Below are positions 1 through 9,816 of a stretch of 64,000 nt of DNA, piece by piece. The notes below the pieces were generated by a model. That model saw only the letters and a list, made by a program, of their open reading frames with translations, did no database searches and was not told the DNA's origin. Within the stretch, counting starts at the first letter, position 1; each line of letters starts with the position of its first letter. The DNA is taken from contig CAMTDV010000013.1 of the NCBI GenBank assembly GCA_947069175.1, positions 30,631,857-30,695,856 of the forward strand, read 5' to 3'. The translations under genes were made by a program, and so were the position numbers. This DNA is from Scalesia atractyloides (lineage: Eukaryota > Streptophyta > Magnoliopsida > Asterales > Asteraceae).

Positions 1-249
1 AAAATTGTTAATTCCATTTCTAGACCATTGAAGCTTTACTGTGATAACTCAGCTATCGTTAGTTTCTTGAACAGTAACAGTTCGGCTGGAGCTGTTTTAT
101 ATCTCGATACAAAATACTGGTTCGTACGTGAACGAGTTGAGGAAAATAATCTTTGTATTGAGTATATTAGTACTAAGAATATGCTTGCGGATCCGATGAC
201 TAAAGGTCTCACACCTAAAGTTTTCGAAGAAGATTTTTTGAATTACTAA
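1..249 (+). pseudogene. Ty1/copia polyprotein, C-terminal RNase H end (partial)
   Basis: The reading frame is open from base 1 to the TAA at 247-249, so only the last 82 codons of a copia polyprotein are in the window. Seen: a CDNSA motif (RNase H catalytic Asp region), then DTKYWFVRE where copia RNase H normally has a K-HI/IEL-(K)YHFVRE segment, and near the end MLADPMTKGL, the standard last block of copia RNase H. The domain removes the RNA strand of the RNA:DNA hybrid during reverse transcription. It is followed by a non-coding stretch and a plausible 3' LTR, as expected for the end of an element. The upstream part lies outside the window, so whether the whole polyprotein is intact cannot be judged. 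Confidence 0.88.
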
Positions 250-587
250 AGACCTTATTTAATAGCATATTGTACTTACTTATTTTAATTAATGAAATTT
301 CCTCAGTTTGATTTTGTATGTCTCTAACATATGTTCTGCCGGTGTAATGACATATAGAGAAATATAAATACAACTCAAACGCTAAAGGGCTTATTTACAT
401 ATTTTGATCATAACCGTTAGGTTTTGAATTGAGGCTGTAGTATGACTAATGGGGTCCTGAGTCGAATGATGATTCAACGGCTGTATTTCTCTGCAACGGT
501 TCCTTGTTTAAAGCTAAAATGAGTGTTAACTCCTGATCAGGCTTAGCTAATACTCATGATAAATGATTACTCGGCTAAGTGGGAGAA
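250..587 (+). other. copia 3' non-coding stretch and polypurine tract
   Basis: No credible ORF. It links the RNase H stop to the LTR. It ends in a purine run (aagtgggaga, 578-587) directly before TGTAAGATT, the arrangement expected of a polypurine tract that primes plus-strand synthesis. Confidence 0.6.
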
Positions 588-1012
588 TGTAAGATTAAAC
601 ATATTATTTATAATATTTAATCATGTAGCCATTATAATCATTTATATTATATTAGATCAAAATATATTAATCCTATAACACAATTAGTTGGTAATTTTTA
701 TGGACCATATTACCCTTATTAACTAATTAGGGTTTCCTTCTAGGTGTATATAAGGAGATGATTAGAGAGGTTTAGGGTTAGACAATTACAGTAACATCAT
801 TATCATCAAAGCCGCCGCCCATCTCTTTCTCCATAACCTAAACCGAATTCATCCCTAGTTCGGTTCTTACCATCATAATCTTACACTCTAAGGAGGAAGC
901 AGATCACACTGACAAAGATGCCGAACTCCATGGCTGCGTATGTGACTGGATTCTCTGCTGGCCTGTCTGCCGTCACAGATATTTTATTCATGTTTTCCAT
1001 TATGTTTAAACA
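588..1012 (+). repeat. probable Ty1/copia 3' LTR
   Basis: Begins TGTAAGATTAAACA right after the polypurine tract and can be ended at TATGTTTAAACA, giving TGT...ACA termini and about 425 bp, a normal copia LTR size. A TATA-like TATATAAGG at 747-755 would be the promoter. The right boundary is inferred from the ACA terminus only, because the partner LTR is outside the window. Confidence 0.6.
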
Positions 1013-1538
1013 GAACTGATAACAATATTGAGGTAAATTATAAGAATAATAAATATTAGTGGATAAGGGGAAAGTTGTAATTACTCTTTAATTTATAAAG
1101 CTTGGTGAGCGAATTGATAATAGAATTGGAGTATTTCAAAAACAAAATAGTAGTGTAATAGAATTGGAGAGAACGGTTATTTTTTAACCTCCCAAAAAAT
1201 TAAAGCACTACCTAAAAGTCAAAGCATAAGTTTCATAAATACCCTTATGGATTTCAAACTATTCTAAAAACTAAATAAACTTATACAAAAATGACTTGCA
1301 CAATAATACATAAATGATTTGTACATTATAATTTATATATTGATATTAAATAAAATTTACATCGACATGTTGGAAAAAATGAGTACGTTATAATGGTATG
1401 TTCCGAATTTTTTAAAACATAAGATATTCAGAGATATAAAAGGAAAACAATGAATAATATAATTAAGGAATACACGAGTCAAAGTAAAGGGATAAAACTG
1501 CATGTATTGTGGAGGCAAATGTTTAAGTATTGTTTTAA
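1013..1538. other. AT-rich intergenic DNA
   Basis: No ORF, RNA gene or recognisable repeat seen. Bases 1530-1538 (ttgttttaa) are the left target-site copy of the MITE that follows. Confidence 0.5.
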
Positions 1539-1990
1539 GAAGTATTGGATTTAAATAACCCCAACTTTCACCAATTGACCGATAATACTTCCAACTTTCG
1601 ATTTGTATACCAGCACCCTAACTTTCAACTTATTGGCTGATAACACTCTCAAACTAAATGAACCCTAACTCAGTTAGCTGATGTCAGCTGCCACACCTAA
1701 AAAAGGCCATGTCAGCTGCCACATCAGTTGCCATGTCATCAAAAAATGCCATGTCAGCTGCCACATCAGCTGCCATGTCATCATAAATGTCACATCAGTT
1801 GCCACGTCATATGCCACATAAGATACCACGTCATATGCCACATCTGCCAAAACTAACTGGTTAGCGTTCAGTTAGATAGGGAGTGTTATCGGTCAATAAG
1901 TTGAATGTGGGAGTCCTGGTGTACAAATCGAAAGTTGGGAGTGTTATCGGCCAATTGGTGAAAGTTGGGGTTATTTAAATCCAATATCCC
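1539..1990. mobile_element. Mutator-like MITE with long terminal inverted repeats
   Basis: The left end (tattggatttaaataacccc...) and the reverse complement of the right end match almost base for base for at least 70 bp, through caactttcaccaattg, cgataa and cgatttgta. A 9-bp direct repeat ttgttttaa lies at 1530-1538 and 1991-1999, immediately outside the termini; this length is typical of Mutator-superfamily insertion. The 452-bp element has no coding capacity. Its centre (about 1680-1850) is an irregular tandem array of gccatgtcagctgccacatc-like units. It is non-autonomous and would need a MULE transposase from elsewhere. Confidence 0.85.
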
Positions 1991-2167
1991 TTGTTTTAAA
2001 GATAAATTACTCCTAAATAGTAGTTAACATATGCATTGTGTGCTCTACGATTAGCAACTATATTTGTACTACTTAAATTTTAAGATATCGATATGAAATG
2101 TACTATAATATAGTATATATAATTTCATTTGGTATGCTTTTAAATAAAAAGGTATAGGTCCTGAAAT

Positions 2168-2344
2168 CGGATCTTTCTTATTTCGGATAGTGTAACGAGT
2201 GCGAAATCCAAGTTACACCATAACCGAGCGAGAGTGGGTAATCAATAAACAAATTTCTCAACATTTCATGGATCCTATATTGATTCGAGCAGATTTTCAG
2301 TACAAATTTACACAATATGAGCTCTCCAATATTCTCTCCCACGC
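2168..2344. repeat. left part of a repeat split by element 1
   Basis: Matches 14675-14850 closely (tgtaacgagtgcg, aatccaagttacaccaca, aaccgagcgagag and following). The match stops exactly at the 5' LTR and resumes at 12499 after the 3' LTR. No gene is evident in it. Confidence 0.85.
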
Positions 2345-2527
2345 TGTAACATTTGTCAAAAACGGGTTTTACCAAACCCGCTCCGTTTGTAATCGAATAT
2401 CAAGTTATAAATGTTCGTTGCGTATTTATGTCCATTTTGATTTTTAGTGATACATAATTAATAAACAAACTAATCTATAAAAGTTATAATTGATAAAAAG
2501 TAAAAATAAAATAATTAAAAATAAAAT

Positions 2528-2611
2528 GTGGCTGCCGGGACTCGAACCCGGGTCAGCCGGGTTGTGAACTCCAAAGAACTAACACTCACACGCATAACCA
2601 CTCCGCCACTT
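2528..2611 (-). other. tRNA-like module A (antisense), 5' LTR of element 1
   Basis: Read on the minus strand this has a perfect A box (TGGCGGAGTGG, 2598-2608) and a perfect B box (GGTTCGAGTCC, 2538-2548). The T-arm has a fully paired 5-bp stem ccggg/cccgg around TTCGAGT. The long stretch between the boxes is reminiscent of a type II (Ser-like) tRNA with a long variable arm. The acceptor and anticodon stems are not convincing, so it is not a canonical tRNA gene. It could act as an internal RNA polymerase III promoter pointing toward the LTR start; that is inference. Confidence 0.75.
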
Positions 2612-3453
2612 GCTTGTTTTCTGTCAACTCTAGGAAACAAATAAACTTTATAAACAAACATAAATTAACCGGTTGCGCCATCTGAAAACCGTAATCGGCT
2701 AACAACCGATTAAAACGGTTGAATAATCGCGAATTATGGTTTATAACCGATGCACCGACGATTCTAATCAATTCAGACTTGAATTAACTTAAATTCTGAT
2801 GATGATGAGTTTTATAACCGAAAATATCCCACAATCTGAATTACTACAATAAAGATCTTTCTCGCGACTCAGAAACATTCCACAAACCTGCCATTTCACT
2901 TTCGTCATACTTTCAGTTCATCAGAAAAGTTTATTTTACTCGCCGGAAAATTCTGCAAGTTCGCCGGAAAACCGTATTCTTCATCAAAACGGTAAGTCTT
3001 TCAATACCGTCGTAGTCTATCAATTGTTAAGCTATTTCTAACTCGGACCTTTCAATTGAAATCAAATTCAGACGCTGCTATCGGATAATTCCAGTTCGCC
3101 GGAAAATTTCTGGAAATCTTTATTTTCATCTGTGAATGGGTAAGGACATTCAAACACTCTGTTAACGTTTGTTTATCACTTTAATTCCACGATTAGCTAA
3201 TCAAAACGGTTAATTGTCTTGCTCAGTTGAAGTTCATAAAAACAGAGACCGACGCCTTACCGGAATTCTGAAATAAATCGTTCACCGGTATGTTTACTTC
3301 TAATTATCGTCTCTGCCATTTCATATTAGTCTGTACAATGTTTATCAATCGAATTAAAGAAGATAAAATGGTGTAATCTACTGCCTATAAAAACTAACGA
3401 AGAAGATGAACTGTGATAACATTATAAGGATAATTAAAATTGGTATTTTGAAC

Positions 3454-3536
3454 GGGTTAGACACACAGTCCAGCGGTGGACTGTGTGCGAACAAAAACAC
3501 GCATACGTCCCGAGTTCGATTCTTGACACACGCACC
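3454..3536 (+). other. tRNA-like module B, 5' LTR of element 1
   Basis: Starts gggttagacac, then a perfect 10-bp hairpin cacacagtcc/ggactgtgtg (3462-3471 with 3478-3487) around a 6-base loop agcggt. About 25 bases on is a B-box-like agttcgattct (3513-3523, two changes from consensus). It resembles a tRNA D-arm fused to a T-arm without a proper anticodon arm. Confidence 0.65.
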
Positions 3537-3624
3537 TTCGCAGTAATAAAATGCCTTTTTGTTTAAAACTGAACCGGGTTAACTCCGTTATATGTTAAGC
3601 ATAATAAAAACTATGATATTTACC

Positions 3625-3705
3625 AAGTTAGACAAACAGTCCAGCGGTGGACTGTGTGCCAAACTAAACCACAGGTCCCGGGTTCGAGACCTGTGGAGTG
3701 CACCG
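3625..3705 (+). other. tRNA-like module C, 5' LTR of element 1
   Basis: Same design as module B: the caaacagtcc/ggactgtgtg hairpin at 3633-3658 (one mismatch here, perfect in the 3' LTR copy), followed by GGTTCGAGACC (3681-3691), one change from the B-box consensus. The B box sits in the loop of a second perfect 9-bp hairpin, ccacaggtc/gacctgtgg (3669-3677 with 3688-3696). Confidence 0.68.
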
Positions 3706-3792
3706 AGTCGTTACGTTAGAATCTTTTTAAAATAAATGATTTTCGGATTAATCTAATTAGTATATAAATATAATTAAAAACAGAATTATTTC

Positions 3793-3870
3793 AGGTTAGA
3801 CACGTAGCTCAGTTGGTAGAGCTGCGTGCACGCGTACGGGAGGTCTCGGGTTCGAGCCTCACCCAGCGCA
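3793..3870 (+). other. tRNA-like module D, 5' LTR of element 1
   Basis: Starts aggttagacac. It contains a perfect eukaryotic A box TAGCTCAGTTGG (3805-3816), a 10-bp hairpin cacgtagctc/gagctgcgtg (3801-3810 with 3819-3828, one G.T pair) and GGTTCGAGCCT (3849-3859), a near-perfect B box. It is the most tRNA-like of the sense modules (D-stem gctc/gagc intact). The anticodon arm is replaced by a gcgtgcacgc palindrome and the acceptor ends do not pair. Confidence 0.72.
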
Positions 3871-5019
3871 TTTCAGTCACACAATAAACCGGTCAAACAG
3901 TCAAAGTCAACGGTCAACCCAAAAAGTCAACATATTTTTATATTTTTTATTTATTTAATTTAACTTAAAAATCAATTAAAAATACTTAAAAATAGTGTTT
4001 TTAAAGATAGAAAATAGCCTTAAACTCGTGAAAATATATCTAAAAATTCTATTAAAATCCTTAATAAAATCCACTCATTTGCTATACTTTCTGTTATTAT
4101 TTAGATTAGTTAATTCTCATTGTTCCGCTCTTACAACTCGTGCGCATCTCACCATCTCCAATCAAACGCACCCAATGTGAGTGAATCTTTACAAATTCCC
4201 CGTTTTAATCACGTTTTGGGGTGTATCATGTGTCTTGCTATTTAATATATTTAAATCATTGTGCATACATTATATCATGAACAAATGTGTATTCAGTTTG
4301 TTTCAATTGTTTGTGTGGTTATTGTTAGATTAAATTTTATTATTTTCAGTACATGCAATTTCATAGGCCGCCGCTCCCCATTACATTATGAGCGTTGAGC
4401 ATGTTCCCCATTACATTATGAGCGTGAACCTGGCGTGCCAACATACGATCGGCTCTGTTTGATTGAGCCTTGATCACACAGACATTTATCATTTTCAGTA
4501 CATGCAATACGATCGGCTCCGCTTGATTGAGCCTTGATCGCACAGTTTCATTCATGTTATTTATTGTATGATGTTGGTATGTTAATGTATGTTATCATAT
4601 GTTATTGTATGTTATAGTTGTGATTGCTATAGCTACTGTTTGATTATTTACATTTGCTCACTTATGATTATGCACAATTTTTCATTGATAAACTAACAAG
4701 AAAAACCAATAATAAATGTTTATCTAACAAGGTTCACTCGCCAACTTATGTTGACCAAAAACCCCCATTTTTACACATGATACAGGTGAACCAGCTGCAG
4801 CAAGAAACACATAGGATTGGCCTAGAAGAATAAAATGATTTAGAGCTTGGAATTGTTTTGTTTGGTTATTTTCTTTGTATTGTATGGACATGTTTGGATT
4901 ATTGGGAATGTAATTTTGACTTTAATAAATATGAAACATATTAGTACATATCATGAGCTTTGGTGATAACCCAATTATGCCTCGACTCTTATTCCGCTGC
5001 GGGTCAGGGTGTGACAGAT

Positions 5020-5032
5020 TGGTATCAGAGCC
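5020..5032 (+). other. primer-binding site, initiator Met-tRNA
   Basis: TGGTATCAGAGCC, complementary to the 3' end of plant initiator Met-tRNA, three bases after the LTR end (gattgg...). It primes minus-strand DNA synthesis. The next 165 bp to the gag frame are short compared with about 840 bp in element 2, showing a leader deletion. Confidence 0.92.
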
Positions 5033-5197
5033 ATGACTATAGGGATATAGGATAGGTTATTAGACCCTTAGAGCCTATACTATAGTTGATTAGAAATTTT
5101 TAAGATTTTTGTGTGTTTCATGCCAAATTTCATGATGTTTATATGTTTTAAGTTAAATGTTACATTCAATGTTATGCAAGCATGTTCATAAGTATAT

Positions 5198-6483
5198 ATG
5201 AACATCGGCATTGTGGTTCAAGTACAACAAGCTCTCGCCACAAATCCCACTAATCCTCCCCAACAACATGACCAGAACATCGGCAACCCTCCTACCAGCA
5301 AGTGCTCATACAAACATTTCAAGTCTTGTGATCCTCCTAAATTTGAAGGGACCGAAGGTGTCACTGCTCTCCTCCATTGGTTTGAGGAAATGGAAAACAC
5401 CTTCCTCAACTGCGATTGTCCTGAGGATCGCAAGGTTCGATACGCCACCGGGAGACTATTTGGGGTATCTCTCACCTGGTGGAATACTGAAAAGGGGAAG
5501 AGGGGAATTGATGATGCAATGGCCTTAACTTGGGAGGAGTTAAGGGAAATCATGACTAGGCGTTTCTGTCCTAGGAGTGAAATTAAAAAGTTGGAGGACG
5601 AATTTCATTCTTTAAAGCAAAAGGAGGGAGATCATACCACCTATAACAAGAGATTCTTAGAGTTGAACCAAATGGTTCCTAATTTGTTTACCCCAGCTTA
5701 TCGTTTGATCGAGCATTATATTCGAGGACTTCCCTCGAAAATTCAAGATTCAGTTCTCAGCATTTCACCGGTAACACTTGAAGCGGCTATGGAGCTAGCA
5801 CTGAACTGACCGAGAATCGAATTCGCAACGGTAAGTTTAAAGAAGAGAAAAAGAAAGCCCCTGTTGAGGGTCAAACTTCAAACCATTTCATCTCCTCCTC
5901 TAAGTTTGCTAACAAGAGGAAGCGCAACACCAGAAACTTTGCTATTACACAAACCAATTTCCTTATTCCTGCTGCACCCATTACCCAAGTCGCCCCTTCA
6001 CCTGCACCATACAAAAGACCATACTCTGGCCCGTTACCAAAATGCAACCGTTGCCAATACCATCACTTTCCTGATCATCCCTGCCAACATTGCACCGGCT
6101 GTGGTCGCGCAGGTCATCCTGTTCAAACCTGTCGCATGCCTCAGCGAACGAACCGCCCCCAGCCTTCAACCCAAACCCACCAACAAATAAGGGGCCAAGC
6201 CCAACAACCCCTACTATTACCACCCACCCAACATTTAGCCCAAACATATTACCAACCAAACTATCCTATGGTACAACCTATGCGGGCTTGCTACAATTGT
6301 GGAGACCCAAGCCATTTTAGAAACACTTGTCCAAGGCTGGTAAACATTATTCATGCTCAGGCCCAAGCCAATCCAGTGAATAAAGTGAACCAAGCTCCTC
6401 CACCTGCAAGAGGAAGAGCTTTCACATCAACGCTAATCAGGCTAGAGCTGACGGCAATGTGGTTAACGGTACGTTCCTTATAA
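5198..6483 (+). pseudogene. element 1 gag (capsid and two zinc knuckles), broken
   Basis: Encodes the structural Gag that packages element RNA. 5210-5809 is the Retrotrans_gag capsid core (FKSCDPPKFEGTEG, TWWNTEK, RFCPRSEIKKLEDEF, YNKRFLELNQMVPNLF). The frame then shifts by one base near 5800 (gcactgaactga where element 2 has an extra base) and continues in other frames. A Cys-rich segment at 6043-6132 includes CTGCGRAGHPVQTC, and a classical zinc knuckle CYNCGDPSHFRNTC lies at 6289-6330. Compared with element 2, the first about 40 residues (the MSAR... basic start) are missing: the ORF begins inside the IVVQVQQAL segment. The ATG at 5198 is therefore incidental. Confidence 0.88.
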
Positions 6484-9400
6484 ATGGTAGATATGCATCC
6501 ATGTTGTTTGATACTGGCGCGGATAAAAGTTTTGTGTCCTTAGAGTTTGAACCTATCTTAAACCAAAATCGTGATAAGCTCATGGAATCCATAACAGTAG
6601 AAGTTGCAGACGGGAAACCGGTCTCATTAAATTCTATTATACGCAACTGTACACTCACCTTAAACGACCACGACTTTTCAGTTAACCTTATTCCTATGAA
6701 GTTAGGAAGTTTTGATATCATAATTGGTATGGACTGGCTCAGTCAACATCAGGCAGAAGTTGTATGTCGCGAGAAATTTATACGTATTCCTCTTTCAAAC
6801 GATCAGACTCTTCGAATCTTTGGAGAAACCTCGTCGAAAGGGCTCAGCTTAATGTCTTGTCTTCAAGCTCAAAAATATCTTCGCAAGAATTATGTCGCGT
6901 TGTTAGCTCATATCATCAAAAAGGGAACCATGGAGAAGAAACTTGAAGACATTCAAGTAGTAAAAGATTTCCCGCAAGTTTTTCCTGACGACATTTCAGG
7001 ACTTCCTCCAGTTAGAGAAGTCGAATTCCGTATTGATCTTATACCTGGTGCTACACCAGTTGCAAAGTCTCCTTATAGGTTAGCCCCCTCTGAAATGCAA
7101 GAGCTAGCCAGTCAATTACAAGAGTTGACTGACAAGGGATTCATATGTCCTAACTCCTCGCCTTGGGGTGCACCTGTCCTTTTTGTAAAGAAGAAAGATG
7201 GATCGTTTCGCATGTGCATCGACTACAGAGAACTCAACAAATTAACAATCAAGAATCGCTATCCATTACCTCGCATTGATGATCTTCTTGACCAACTTCA
7301 AGGTGCCAGCTGCTTTTCAAAAATCGACCTTCGATCTGGTTATCACCAACTTAGAGTACATGAAGAAGACGTCCCAAAGACTACTTTCCGAACTCGTTAT
7401 GGTCATTATGAATTCATGGTTATGCCATTTGGTTTAACCAACGCTCCAGCAGTCTTCATGGATCTGATGAACAGAGTTTGCAAACCTTATCTCGATCGTT
7501 TTGTTATAGTCTTCATCGACGACATTCTCATTTATTCAAAGTCTAAGTCTGATCATGAGCGCCATCTTCGACTCATCCTTACTCTTCTAGAGAATGAAAA
7601 GCTTTACGCCAAATTTTCCAAATGCGAATTCTGGTTAAAAGAGGTGCAATTCCTCGGACATGTAGTCAATGATAAGGGAATACATGTCGACCCCTCAAAG
7701 ATCCAAGCGGTACAAGAATGGCAAGCGCCACGTACACCAACTGAAGTAAGATCTTTTCTTGGTTAGGCTGGTTATTATCGTCGTTTCATTTCAAACTTCT
7801 CTCGCATTGCTGTACCACTCACGGCTTTAACTCATAAGGGAAAACCTTTCATATGGGGACCCAAGCAAGAAGAAGCCTTTCAAACCCTTAAACAAAAACT
7901 CTGTGATGCACCAATCCTCACTCTTCCTGAAGGTTGTGATGATTTCGTGGTTTATTGCGACGCGTCAGGGCAAGGATTAGGCTGTGTCCTAATGCAAAGA
8001 GGAAAGGTTATAGCTTATGCTTCGAGACAACTCAAGACTCATGAGAAGAACTACACCACCCATGACCTAGAACTTGGAGCCGTTGTGTTCGCTCTTAAGA
8101 TATGGAGACATTATCTCTATGGTACTAAGTGTGAAATATACACTGACCACAAGAGTCTTCAACATATCTTCAATCAAAAGGAGTTAAACATGAGGCAACG
8201 AAGATGGGTTGAACTTCTAAATGACTACGACTGTGAAATTCGGTACCACCCTGGCAAAGCAAATGTGGTGGCTGATGCACTTAGTCGAAAGGGTTATGCG
8301 AACTCCATTCGTCTTCTATGTTCGCAAATCATAACTGACATTAAAGATCAAATTCGAGAAGCCCAACATGTTTCAGTAACGGAAGATGATGTACGAAAGG
8401 AGCTGTCCTGTGGAGCTGAACTTAAAATTGAAACTAAATCTGACGGTATTCTGTATTATCTAGATCGTATATGGATTCCTGACCACAACAATCTTCGTGA
8501 AATTCTTATTAATGAAGCTCACAAAACGCGATACTCTATACACCCAGGAGCCGATAAGATGTATCAAGACCTACGATATACCTATTGGTGGCCTGGTATG
8601 AAAAAGGATATTGCTGTTTTTGTTTCTAAATGCCTTACATGTTCCAAAGTGAAAGCTGAACACCAAAGACCCTCAGGACTTCTGGTCCAACCTGAAATAA
8701 CTGTATGGAAGTGGGAAAATATAACCATGGACTTCATTACCGGGTTACCTCGCACTTCTGGTGGGTATGACACTATATGGGTAATAATTGACCGACTTAC
8801 AAAATCAGCTCACTTTATTCCTATCCGCAAAGATTTCAAGAACGAAAAGCTAGCTCGTATTTATATCAGCAAAATCGTAAGTCGACATGGTGTACCGTTA
8901 AGCATTATTTCTGATCGTGATTGTTGTTTCACTTCACGAACATGGCAGGCAGTACAAGCCGCTATGGGTACGCGATTAGATCTCAGTACCGCCTGTCATC
9001 CTCAAACTGATGGACAATCTGAACGCACCATTCAAACTCTTGATGATATGCTTCGAGCATGTGTCATAGACTTCAAGGGAAATTGGGACGCTCATCTACC
9101 ATTAGTTGAATTTTCGTACAACAACAGCTATCATTCAAGCATCGGCATGGCACCTTTTGAAGCCTTATATGGTCGTAAGTGCCGATCTCCAGTATGTTGG
9201 CACGAAATTGGGGAAGCTCAAATCACTGGTCCGGAATTGATTCAAGAAACCACAGACAAGATCCATCAAATTCGAAACAATCTTCTAGCGGCTCAAAGTC
9301 GTCAAAAGAGTTATGCAGATAAACGACGGAAGCCTTTAGAGTTTAACATTGGTGATCATGTACTTTTAAAAGTATCACCGTGGAAGGGAGTAGTTCGTTT

Positions 9401-9782
9401 TGGTCAAAAAGGCAAGCTAGCACCACGCTACGTAGGACCTTTCAAGATACTCGAAAGAGTAGGACCTGTAGCATACAAGCTTGATCTACCAAAAGAACTC
9501 AACAGGATTCATCCCACATTCCACGTATCTAACTTGAAGAAGTGCCTCGCTGATGAAAACCTCCACATTCCTCTAGAAGATATCCAGATTGATGAATCTA
9601 TGCATTTTATTGAAAGACCAGTAGAGATCATAGATTTCGGAGAAAAACGTCTACGACGAAGTCGCATTCCAATTGTTAGGGTACGCTGGGAGTCGAAACG
9701 GGGACCTGAGTTTACTTGGGAACGTGAAGACTCAATGCGTGAAAAATGCCCGCATCTTTTTCCTACTACTTCTACTACTTAA
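6459..9782 (+). pseudogene. element 1 pol: protease, RT, RNase H, integrase, chromodomain; one stop
   Basis: One frame of 1108 codons broken by a single TAG at 7764-7766, where the family has FLG-L-AGYY. In order: aspartic protease with DTGA (6510-6521); RT with YRELN, IDLRSGYHQ, MPFGLTNAP and the catalytic FIDD (7512-7523); RNase H (CDASGQGLG at about 7958, DLELGAVVFALKIW, ADALSRK); integrase with an HHCC N-terminus and a D-D-E core (MDFITGLP at about 8728, SDRD at about 8911, QSERT at about 9018); a GPY-like module (LAPRYVGPF, IHPTFHVSNLKK); and a chromodomain-like C-terminus (VRVRWESKRGPEFTWERED). The chromodomain is thought to tether integration to marked chromatin. Apart from the stop the protein looks near complete. 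The gag-pol junction is out of frame as it stands. Confidence 0.93.
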
Positions 9783-9816
9783 ATTTCGGGACGAAATTCC
9801 TAAAAGTAGGGGATAC
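9783..9816 (+). other. element 1 polypurine tract region
   Basis: Short spacer after the pol stop, ending aaaagtaggggatac before the 3' LTR TGTAAC. The agtagggga run is the probable plus-strand primer. The preceding aaatttcgggacgaaattcc is a conserved-looking block just before it. Confidence 0.75.

Larger units (their letters stand above)
2345..5016 (+). repeat. 5' LTR of element 1
   Basis: Starts TGTAACATTTGTC and ends GGGTGTGACA. It contains four tRNA-like modules (listed separately) separated by AT-rich spacers, then a U5-like segment with short direct repeats: cccattacattatgagcg twice at about 4377-4425, and cgatcggctc...ttgattgagccttgatc twice at about 4447-4540. The LTR acts as promoter and terminator for the element. 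No protein-coding potential was found, and small ORFs inside it are not conserved with codon-like change. Confidence 0.93.

Noticed and set aside
2528..3870. The LTR modules as functional tRNA genes
   Set aside because: Acceptor stems do not pair and the anticodon arm is missing or replaced by a palindrome, although the A and B boxes and T-arm are good. Reported as tRNA-like only.
4361..4555. Minus ORF conserved in both LTRs of element 1
   Set aside because: Present in both only because the LTRs are near identical; it covers short direct repeats and has no domain.
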